This document shows positions 14,284 to 26,200 of a DNA stretch of 64,000 nt, one piece after another. The position numbers were made by a program, and so were the translations under genes. Every line of letters begins with the position of its first letter. Within the stretch, counting starts at the first letter, position 1. Source of the DNA: Apricaphanius iberus (taxonomy: Eukaryota > Chordata > Actinopteri > Cyprinodontiformes > Aphaniidae); contig JAPXFQ010002705.1 of the NCBI GenBank assembly GCA_028564705.1, forward strand, positions 1,674,001-1,738,000, written 5' to 3'. The notes under the pieces are model-generated. The model did no database searches and was not told where the DNA came from. It was given only the letters and a program-made list of their open reading frames with translations.

Positions 14284-17200
14284 GTAAGAGACTTTTATTT
14301 CTGTTCTGTCAATCTAGTTGAACTGTTATTAGTTGCATTTATTCTTGTTTTTGTCAGGCTTTACCTTCATATTTTTGTCCTTGTTAGTATAGCTGTGGTT
14401 TGTTCAAATTATTGTCACATTTATTAGCTACACACACTGTTGATCCCACCTATATGATTTAAAAGATAAGAGATGAAATCAAGTCGCAAATTATAAAACC
14501 AAACTGGAAACCAGGTGAATGTGTAAAAAACAAAGTATATACAAACCAATATTCAAAAATATACAGAAAAGAAATATATTATGACAGAGATTTTAAAATG
14601 TGAATAAATTGCAATATGAAAGCATAAATCACAATGTACAGTTTTTTTCTTCCCTATTTATTGGGAATATGTTAGTTGCATATATATATATATATATATA
14701 TATAAATGCAATATTGCTGGGAAAAGGAAACCAGTCAAACCTTTTTTTGCCCCAATAACAGTTTAATATTTCTTAAAACAATCTAAATAATTATAAACTG
14801 TTTCGTGTAAATTTACTCCTATTTCAAGCATTTCAACCAATTCATGGCTGGAATTTCAATTAGATGTTTGTGGGATGACATAATTCGCTGGATTAATCTC
14901 TGAACAGTTTCTGCACAATGAAAAGCCAAAGATGATGCAACAGTCAGGGGCCAGTAGAGATCCCTCAAAAAGGATTTAGGAGACTGGGAAGAAAGGGATT
15001 TCACAAAAGAGTTTTTTTTTTTTTCATGGTTCCACTTTTTTCTAAAACGTCTAATAATAACCTGTCTTCTTATCTCCACTGAAACAGAGGCTTTCAGCAG
15101 CAAAGTGTATCTGCACAGAGGTGATCAGGTCCCCCACATGGGCTATTTGAGGACCTCTAGATAGAACCAAACAAAGAGCCTGAGGAGTCATTTACATATG
15201 AAGGAGCCCTTGCATGCTGTGGGAGGGGGGAGCTTTGTGCTCAGAATTTTACTGAGCTCTCAAAGGAATACTGATGATCACTAGTGTAAGCTGAAAAATA
15301 AATCAGACATGATCTCTAACAATTGCATTAAAATTATTAAGGTTTTACCGCATCTATTTGCAAAATGTGTGTAATCTGGTGTGAATGCATCAGATAATCC
15401 TTCTTGTAATGAGAATACAGACATGACCAGTGCATTCTATTACGCTCTAAGCTGCATCATATTTGGAATCAAACTCTATCGACAGGAATGGCAGCTCCTG
15501 AAGAAACAAGCTGGTTGTTTGTAAAACTGATTGACCTCCATTAAAGACAGATTGGTGTCTGAGATGGAGAAGATGTCCTATAATTGTGCTATTCCACATC
15601 TTTAAGGTCTCTCCCACTGATTGCGCTCTTGCAGGAGAATTACTTTGTATGATAGTTGAAACATCTCAACAAATCATGTCTTCTAATACGTCAGTAATTT
15701 TTCTGGCACTTGTCATGCAAAGCACACTCTTTTCTCCTTTAAATATCCATGTGTTACTTTGAGGGCATTTTGGAAAGTGCTCCAGTCTGATTGTCACACA
15801 GAGAACAACACTTCAATAGATCCGAAGGTGTCCGCTATGTGTCTGCATCCCCTTGAACTCCATAAATTACAGTGTTCATTAGAGAAAAATCAGCCAACAC
15901 AATAGGGGTGGTTTCTTTAACCATACCATATCAAGAAAGCAGTTTTTCTACGCTAAGGGAGCGAGACCGACTTGTGTTCATTTAAAGTGGGCTTTGTTAT
16001 TATATTCTTGTTATGTTATGATATGTTATTATACAAGCCATCACCCTTTCTCACCAATTTTCTGTCCAGCTCTTGATGCAAGTCTGTTTTGGTGTGTCTC
16101 TAACAGCTTTGCAAATTCAGAAACTGAAATGTTTGCTCCTTCTTTCCAAAATAGCTCAGACTAAGTCAGACTAAATGGAGAGTGTTGGAAGGAGTCTTTC
16201 CACAGATTAAAATTTCGATTTAGGGCTGGACTTTAACTGGGTCATTCATATAGAGGGATGTGCTTTGATCTAAAACCTCTGTCTCAGTTTTTTTATTGGA
16301 CTGCTCTATATCGGTCATAATCTAGCAACAGCAGTTGTAAAGGAGGAATGATTTACCTCCCAATTAAACTTTTGTCTCGAAAGTATTTAAGGAAAGTGAT
16401 TCAGCATGTTTCTCAAACTAGAATTTATTTAGCATTAATCAAACTAAACTAATTACATTCAATTAATAGTAATGGTAAAGCCTATAGGAACTCATGTGGG
16501 AGAATCTGTTCATGACAAGCAATAAGACCCGTGCATACGCCACAAGAACAGAAAAGTTTAGTTTCTTTTATTTGAGATGGCTAGGATAAGAGAAATGTGA
16601 TTCCTCTTTTCTTATAGAGTAAGTTTTTTTTACTTTAGACAAATCCAGTCTCTATGGAAGAGTTGTAAAAAGAAAGGTATTGTTTACAGACAGCCAAAAG
16701 AAATTCTTCATAGGGGACACGGCAAACATGTGGAAACAGGTGCTCCAGTTTAATCAGATGAAACCAGAATTGGACACTTATATTAATTCTACACAATACT
16801 TCCACAGTAACGATTAAACGTTTAACAATAACCGTTGAAAATACTATCAAAGCTCTTAAAAATGTATATGATGTTTATTGGTTTCACAGGACTTAAAAAA
16901 AATAGGCTTGTGCTCTTTTTTTTCTAAATACCTAATATTAACTTGAGGAAAAGGGGAGGAAATAAGCATGTGGAAGACATAAAAATTATCCCAGACCCAC
17001 TATATAACCTTTAGCTCCCGACTTGCCAGAATCACTACTTTAGAACAGGAATGGTGCCTATTGCGTGGTCTTGAATAAGGCAGATGGCTCATACATAAAA
17101 TGGATTTTAAACTCAGTTTATCCAGCTCCCACTTTAGAGCCGAAAAGTCTTCAGGTTCCGAGTTAAGTCATTTGGATACTGGTGGTTCATTTGGATATTG

Positions 17201-20200
17201 GTGGTTTCTCTCTCTGGATTCAGAAATTTGTGATAATGAAAAAAGTCCCTTAGTAAGTCATAGATACAGAGTTAATACAACATCTTAATCTCTCTGGAAT
17301 ATTACACCAAATTAGATCTAGTATCAATGTGTCTGGAAGCTTCGCTGGTTTTGTTTCTCTTTTTATCTGTGTGTCAGAACACATCAAGGTTCTTACAGAG
17401 CTGGAGGGGAAGGAGTCGCCACAAGGTTTTGATAAACCAATCAGAAGCAGACTTTTGGAAGCACACTTATCCATGTTATACTATAAAAAAAGAAAAACGG
17501 ATTGCTTATTCTTTTTTCTACTACATTCTTCCGTTTCAGGAAACAACCATAAATGTAAGCAAATATCTCATTGGATAAAATGAACTTGAGGCTAAAGCTG
17601 TTTACGCATCAATAAAAAGAACGGTTTAAATATAAAATTTTATGCATTGAAAAACAGAAAATTAACCAGTTAGGTACTATTTTAAAAGTTTTTCTGGATT
17701 TCTAAAAAACAGAACAAAATAAGATCATTCATGAAGAAGTAGACATGTGTGGTGGAAATAATTTAGTGTTATGATTTATTTATACTTTGCAATCAACTGT
17801 GACACATTTTTACTTAATGTTGTAGTATTAGTTTTAATGTTTAGTCTTATTGAGTGACGCCTTTACCCAAGTCATGGTCAGAGAGTTTTGATAAGGATAG
17901 TCCATATCCTGTGTTACCATGGAGATGGTTCTTCGACCGGGCATCCTTAAAGATCTACACATGCATCAACAGAAACTTAGGCAAGACTCTTTGGGACACC
18001 AGGCTAATTTGTGAATTCATATTTTGAAGATTCAGAACCCATGTGTGTGGGATACGAGGTTGTTGTGAATAAATCTAAAAAGTCTAGTAAGGATATTTTT
18101 GATGAAAGACGTTCTTGTGGGTGAAAAGTCGGATCTTATGTTAAAAATCTTTACAAAGGTCCATGTTTTTGCTAAAGAAAGAAATCATGAAGGTGCTTCA
18201 GTAAAGAAATTATCTTCTAAGTCTGATATTAAATAACACATTATGCTCCTAGGTGCATCTCCCGACATGCTTCCTCCAACTCCAGACCCCTGCTTGCCAA
18301 ATCCATGCCAAAATCAGGCAATATGCAGGATCCGTGGGGACAGTTACTCCTGCTTCTGTGTGCCAGGTTTCCAGGGTTCTCACTGCCAGATAGATGTGAA
18401 CGAGTGTGTTTCACAGCCCTGCAGGAACGGAGCCACCTGTGTGGACAGAGTGGGTAGATTCTCCTGTTTGTGCCCTCCTGGATTTACAGGTGTGTCTTTG
18501 TGTGTGTCTGACTTTATAACCCATGTCTCAGTAAAAGGAATTTCTAACAGGGATTTAAAAGTAAAAAACAGAAGTGTAATGTCAAAGCTTTACAAAAAAA
18601 AAAGACTGTAAATAAGTTACATAAATAATGTATGCATGACATGCTTTCTAAGAGCAAAATTCACATTTAAAAATCTTTTGTTTTAAAATGCCTTTCAGTA
18701 ACCCATGAAACGACACACCTTTTGTCACATTACAACCACAAATTTGGGCATTTTTTATTTGGAGTTCATTTTATAGACCAACACAGAGTGGGGCAGGAAA
18801 GCAACCTTAAACCTACAGCCAGAGCAAAAATAAAATGGTGTAGGTTAAGGCATATTCGTGGGTTAGAATGGGCCAGTCAAAGTTCAGATTCAAATTTAAC
18901 TGAGAATCTGTGGCAAGCAGTGGCATAGCCAGAAATTGCTAGATTATAATTCAGCTTTATTGGGCTTCACTCACTGTATAGACAATGGGCTGGCTTTCCT
19001 GTCACATCAGATCAGCAGTGATGCTGATGGTTAAACTCTACAATATAAACATAAACACTGTCAGATATATAATGCTTTAAAAAAAAAAAGATCCCGTTAA
19101 GGGTTAATATCAGGGCATCTCATGCTTTAGATTACGCTAGATTTCGAAGCTGTTAATTATGTTGCGGCACTGCGTCATTTTCACTATCAGGAAGTAGCAT
19201 CGTCAGTAAAATGGGACAGGATCATCTGGGCTCTGCGAGATCAAAAGTTGCTCAGCTTTTGTCAAGGCACTATAAGAAATGTAGCAGCAAATTGTTTCAT
19301 AGAAAGCCCCCTAAACCAATAGTTTTTTTGTATTTTAAATAGGTTTACTTAATTTTTGTGACAATCAATTCATGGAACTCTAATGGAATAGTCTGGAATA
19401 TTGAGATAATGAACATAATATTAAAAAAATGTACGTTTAAAATCTGCACTTGGTTAAATGAAGCAATCTCACAGCTAGCATTAGCTTGCCTGGAGAGTTC
19501 ATAAGGCGTGTTATTCAAAACAGACAATGACAGAGAGTTTTGCAAAAATGGATATATCCCCCCCAGTGTTATTTTGGTTTATTTCATTACTTTAAGCGAC
19601 ACACCTCAAAGATAAGACGTAATTATAAGTATAATTTCCTTTAATTTATTTTAAGAAAGTCGTTTAGTTTGGGTCGTAATAGCAATGCAAGCTCCATTGC
19701 TTTAGAGTGGGACAATTATGAGGTTGAATATTTCTCTCCTCCTCCTTCACCAGCGGAAAGAGAGGAAGGTCTGAACCCTATCGTTTTAAGCCGATGGCCC
19801 ATGAGTTGCCAACTCAAACTCTCTACTGTGGTGTGGCAGAGACTGAGCTTGTTTCATACTCCACAGCTGTAGGATGGTGTCAAAAACCAGGCTGATGTCA
19901 GAATTCACAAAAAATCCAAGCTGGGCTTCTAACAATGTCCAATTCCAATTCAAATGTAAAGTTGTAAGCTGAAGACGGCACTCCACTAACGGTTTCAGGT
20001 ACAAAATGAGTATTTTTACTGAAATACACCAAAATGTCAAAAATAATGACCGGACCATGTAAACAGAACTATTAAACACTAATTTCTACAGTTTCTCAGC
20101 AAAAAAAGTAAATTTGGGGGTGAGCTGCACTTTAATGCGCATAGATTGTCTCAAACTACTGACTGAGCTTGAGGCATTATGTAAAGAGAAATGCAGCAAA

Positions 20201-23200
20201 AATATAAACTTTTAGCTGTACAAAGCGATTACCTGACTTTGCTGAGCATTGCAGATAAAGCTCGCACCACAATAAGAAAATAATTGAATAGCAAACTGTT
20301 CAGATTCATGTTTGCAAAAATAGCAGTTTTATTTCAACTTCACAACTAAATCATAGCTTTGTTTTCTCTATTACACAAATACTGATCAAAATATACTAAA
20401 GTATCTGTTAAAAGTTGCTTTTTAGCAACTCTTGCATGCATGATATGATGTTCTCATCAAAAAGATCATTCAGATCATCACCCTTTTTTTACAGGAGCGT
20501 AGATAGATCTAGGATACTGTATACAGGAGGAGCACTGTTTGTTTAGACCAGCTGCAGACAAAGAAGCTTTGCTATGACATAAAAAAGAAACCCATGATCA
20601 CAGTCAGCCAAGCCTGAAAGCTTTGCTTAGTTTTCACCCCCTGCTCTCAGCCTTTGCAGCTGGGCTCACCTGGGCCCTGACATCTGTGTGGCTTTGATGA
20701 TGTTCACAGGGACCACTTGTGAGATCCAGATAGATCAGTGTCAGTCACAGCCTTGTCTTCACCGTGGCACTTGTGTTAACCACGCCGGAGGCTTTTGGTG
20801 CATCTGCCATGCCGGTTTCCAAGGAGAGCGATGTGAAATCAACAGAGACGAATGCCAGGAGCAGCCATGCCAAAACGGGGCACTGTGTATTGACGCCGTG
20901 AATGAGTGAGTTTTTACAGATAAAATGTATGTAAACGTTGGAGGAAGTGTTGAGAAATTTGTTTACTGATATATTAACAAAATGTGTTGCTGTGTAGGTA
21001 CAGCTGTGACTGCTCACACACAACATTCACCGGCCAACACTGTGAGACGCCACTGACACAGTGCCACTCTGATCCCTGCTTCAACAGCGCCATCTGCTTG
21101 GAGAACCAGGGTAACTACACCTGTGAATGCTGGCCAGGTGAGTGAAACATCTTTTTTGTGCTGATGAGGTTTTGGTCTCGATCACAGTCGGACTCCTCAT
21201 TTCAGGGTTCGAGGGACGCAACTGTGAGATTGACACAAACGAGTGCAGCAGCAGTCCGTGCATGCATAGTGGCAGCTGCATCGAGAGGTCATGGCAGGCT
21301 CTGTATGGCAGCGAGGCTCTGCTGCCTGAACACTATGACCACCGATACGCTGCAGGTTACATCTGCATCTGCCCTACAGGAACAGCAGGTACATTGATCT
21401 TACATCTTACAACCTTTAGAATTTGATTTCGATATTTACAGTATTCTTACAAAGATAGAAAAAGCCAGAAATGTGAACAAATCTGAGCAGAGCAGTATCT
21501 GAATGGTTGGATTTAAACAGTTAAACAGAAACTCTAAAAATCTGGCCTTTATGGCAGAGTGGCAAGAAGAAAGCGCTTGTTGAAATAAAGCCATAAGAAG
21601 TTCCATGTTTCGGTTGCTAGCTGCCATATAAGGGGCAGGGCAGATGTTTGCCTTTATGTGTTCTTGTCAGATGTGACCAAAACTAAACTTTGTTTCCCTA
21701 CATGCAAAAGGTGGCACAAAGCTGACACTGTACATCATCAAAAAAGCACCATAATCACAGTGTAACATGGCGTTGGTAACGTCATGCTGTGGGGAGACGT
21801 TTCTTCTGCAGGGACAGAGAAACTGGTCTGAATGATTAGAAATTATATATATATAGCAATTCTTTAGCTGCAAAGGACTAGACTCTCAGGGAAGGGGGGA
21901 GTGTCACCTTATAGCAGAATAAGGACCCTAAAACATAAGACCACAGCTACAATGGAATAGGTTAGATGAATCATATTAATCTCTTAATCCAACTGAGAAT
22001 CTGTAATAAAACCTAAAAATGAATGCTCAAATTTCCATTTGATCTGACTGAGTCGGGGCTATTTTATACAGGACAATGGAAAAAAAATCCTCTAAAGATG
22101 TGCAAATCTAATACAGACCCCAAAATAAGATGAGTAGTTAAAAAGGGTTCAACAAAAAGGTTCTACAGGAGTTGATTCACTAATTGGGTGACTTCTGAAG
22201 ACAGCCGTTTGCATAGCAGCTTTTTTCTTAGGAATATTAGAGTAAAGGGAGGTCAGGTTAACACAAGTGCACATAATGGATTACACATTTTATTGGTTAA
22301 AGAGATTCGTAAAAGGGCTCTCCCTTAGAAACAGCATGAGAAGCTCGGTCATTCAGCTCAGCAGAGTCACTATTCCTCCACATTAAGAGGAGAAACGGCC
22401 ATCTGGTTAGGACGTCTTCCGGTTGAGGTTTTCTAGGTATGTTCCACCGGGAGGTGAGCCACAGGAAGACACAGGACATACTGGAGGGACTATGTTTCTT
22501 TTGTTTGGCCTTGGAATGTCATGGATTCTCTTGGAGGAGCTGGCCCAACTGGCTGGAGAGAGGGAAGTCTGGGCTTCTGTGCTTAAGCTGCTGCCCCCGC
22601 AACCCAACCCAGACTAAACGGATTATGATGGATGGATCGGTCAGAGGTCATGCTAGAGTTTTTGTTGCCCATCATTTTGTCAGATGGGGTAAGACAAATA
22701 CGGTCAAAATCTATTTTTACCCATCAAATTTTAAAATGATAACATATTCAATAGTATTTTGTTTTTTATTCATTTAAATGCATATTCAGTCCAAACAAAC
22801 TGAACAGAAAACTAAATTAAAACAATGAAATGATTACACTCAAAAATACAAACAGCTCACCTGCTGTGGCCTGAACTCACAGTCTCACAACTTCCTCATG
22901 CTTCGCATGAAACTGAAATGCGCACCCATTTGTGCATTCTAACATTTTTCAAGTGGGTTGCTGCAGAGTTTAATGTCATAAGCTTTCTAATTTTTGCCAA
23001 GGATGGATGACTTCTCATGTGGGTTTAGATGGAACGGAGGCAGAACCGATATCCTGCTGCCACAATGGAGACTGTTATTACAAGCGACACTTCAGCCAAA
23101 GTTTTGAAATTAGGGAACATGACTACAGTTGAAGTGATCAGAAGTTGGAAAGACTCTTTGAACCAGCAATTTTGTGACCCGCAAGCAATCGCTTCAGTGG

Positions 23201-26200
23201 GAAGAAATCCCACAGCATGTACCGCATCTGCTCCAGTGGTTCGCACAACATGGTTAGAGAGATCTATTAAGTACGTGGTCCAGGTATGCGATGATGCTCA
23301 AATGCCCCCTTGGAAAGCATTTTCTTTTGATTGGTTTAGTTACCTGTACTCAATGCATAAAGATACGCCTCAAGTGTGAATTTTTATTGGTCAAAATGAC
23401 GGACGGCCTTCAGATTTTCCATCACTGTTGTAAAAACGTTAACGTGACCCCTGGGATGGATATTTGTTAAAGATTTTGAAAACTATTAATTATTTGGCCT
23501 CACTTCGTACTTCATACTTTTACTCAAAGTTTGCAGCTGTAAAGCAACAAATTTAAAAAAATCCAGTGGAGTGAATACTTTTGCAATCTACTAAATAACC
23601 ATATCCAGTTACAATGAGCTAAATATGGTAGAGATTGTGGTGTTTTAGAAATGATTCTGAAGATATATTTAATTTTAACATTAAATGATATCAGAATATT
23701 AAATGTTTTAATTGTAACATTAAGTCATGCGTATCAATAAAGGAGTTTCAGGCTGTAAATTGCTAACATTATTCCTGTTTGTGTACAAGTATTTACCTGC
23801 TGATAATTGTGTTCTAAACTCTAACTCTCTGCCAGTGTCGGCGGCTCTGACTGAGTAAGGTGGCCAAATAGCATTAGCCTAATCCCCCCGAGGATCTGGC
23901 TTTGCTGGTCTCCTGACTGAACATATTCAGCTCGACATGCTTCAGAGTGCATGGGTACACAAGCAGTAGGGCTCCACCAGTACACGAATGCAAACTAGCA
24001 TGAAGTCAAGCAAGTTTGGGTCAGTTCTGGGGGCAAACGTGTTGGCATGATGTGGGCGCCCGCACCATGGATTTTGTGGATTGTGTTGCTTGGGACAGGT
24101 AAATTGGAGCTTTTGTTTATGTGAACAGATTTGGTAATGCTGTTACATAAAAGCCAGTCACCTGGTGTTTTCTTTCATCATTAATCTGTGATTACCTAAA
24201 AAAGTTTTAATGCTTAACAGTTCTTTTAGATTTAAAACTCTTTTAAGATTTATCTTTATTTATTTAACATTTTAAAAATGAATTCACATGAGAGTTCAAT
24301 TTGTGATTTTCATTAGATCTACCTAAAGTTAAGGGATTCAGGCAGAGATTCTGAAGGTCATACAGAAGTATAAATAATCTTAAAGATAATAATTTGACCA
24401 GATGGAAAAAAAATTCTACTTCATTACAGCCGCATAACACCAACCAAAAGATATTTCTGTCCTGACAGAACAGTTTTTCAACTGCAGGAATATTTGAAAA
24501 TTCTACATCTCAATTCAAAGTTGTATTAGGGAGCAACACCTGGTTGTTCATTCGTTGTTTTAAGACTTTTCTGAGGCTTTTCTGTCTCTATATGGTGTTC
24601 TTCTGTTATCAGGTTCCCACTGCCAGGTGGTGGTAAACCACTGCGAGTCCAGTCCCTGCCAGAATGGGGGCAGATGTGAGAGCCTTGCTGGGGGCTACAT
24701 CTGCCATTGCCTCGAATGGAGTCCTGACGGCGTTCTCTACGGAGGTGCGAACTGCGATGTGAAGTTAGTCGGCTGCGAGGGTCATAAATGCCAGAACCGG
24801 GGTTCCTGCTTTCCGTTCCTGCTGGACAACACTCACGGCTACACTTGTTCCTGCACACCCGGACTCACCGGACCGCTCTGCGACACCCCAACCACGTTTT
24901 CCTTCGAGCGGAGAGGTTACCTGTTGCTACACAACCCCCTGCTGACTGCTGATCTGACCAGCAACATCACGCTGAGCTTCAAGACTGTTTTGCCTTCTGC
25001 GTTGTTGTTCCAGAGGAACATCAGGGGCCTGCTGCTGCGGCTTGAGCTGGAGGGGGGTCAGCTGAGTCTGACCCTGAGCAGGGAGGAATCTGATGGGACC
25101 GAAGCAGAAAGCCAGGCTCTGGAGCTTCCAAACAACGTCACAGTTGGAGAGTGGCACACTGTGGAGGCTGTACTCACTAACGAGATCCTGAGCCTTAGAT
25201 TACTAGAGGGTGCTGGAAACTGTGGGATCCAGTCATGCCACAAGGTGACCCCTGTCCAAATCCCTCTGATCGGGCTTGAGACTTCCCCTCAGAACACGTT
25301 TATAGGAGGGACAGTCGAAAGTCCAAGGGGGTACAGCAGACACCCCGACTCGGTTGCATTCATCGGCTGCATGCGTGACGTGTTTGTGGACTGGCAGCTT
25401 GTTGTTCCAGGAGAATGGCTGAGCGACTCTGCCGTTAATGTTTCCCCGGGCTGCGGCCACAGGGACCGCTGTCTGGACGAGCCGTGCCAAAACGGAGGCC
25501 AGTGTGTCAACTTGTGGCAGAGCTACCAGTGCCATTGTGCAAGGCCTTACGAGGGGCACGACTGCGAGGAAGGTATTATTCGCAACTGGAAGGAACAAAT
25601 TATAATTTTTTCTCTTCATATAATTCTACCTTTTATTCCTTATTTGTAATTTTTGGGATTAGACATTAAATATTTGGACTGTTATCAGCTTCTAGTCTAC
25701 TGAGTAAATATAACTGAAAGAGAAAAGTTATGTCACAGGCCCCAAATTTCATAACTTGGTAATTAAATAACATACTTAGCTGCTTTTGTGTAACATAATT
25801 TGCCAGTGACAAGTCCAATCAAAAGCCAGAACAAGAGGCCGAGGCAGAGATCCTCTTATCCGACGTACCGGATTAAGGATACAAAGGATTCTATTTAGGA
25901 AACAGTCAGATCCTGCAAGTAAATGCCTCACATTTGTTCTTAACACAGTTTTCCAAACTGAACACACCAGAAAGAGAATTACAGAAATGCTAGATTCAAA
26001 GATCAGATTTTTCTTTAATTTCAATGTAAATGGAAAAGCACTTCATTTTATTCCCCTTAATGAGTCTCAATCCTTTCTTTGTCAACACAAAGTTAAACTT
26101 GTCTAGAAATTTCAAAACATCCACGCAGAAACACTTTGAAGCTTTTATAAAGTATTACATGACCCACTCGCACTGCCAAAGCCTGTTTTTTTTCCCTTAG

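Larger units (their letters stand above)
14284..18252 (+). other. crb1 intron 1
   Basis: About 4 kb. Contains a (TA)n run at 14680-14704 and a Tc1-like relic near 16060-16380. No EGF-coding exon was found in it. The remainder is AT-rich and featureless to my reading. Confidence 0.85.
21389..24046 (+). other. crb1 intron 5, upstream part
   Basis: Holds a Tc1-like relic (21690-22040), an RTE/Rex3-like 3' fragment (22317-22637) and another Tc1-like piece (23440-23600). The open frame at 23029-23379 has no recognisable family. The last few hundred bases before 24047 are the likely promoter region of the alternative first exon. Confidence 0.75.

Noticed and set aside
23029..23379. 116-codon frame in crb1 intron 5
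   Set aside because: No recognisable domain, surrounded by transposon relics, no splice signals; probably repeat-derived chance frame.
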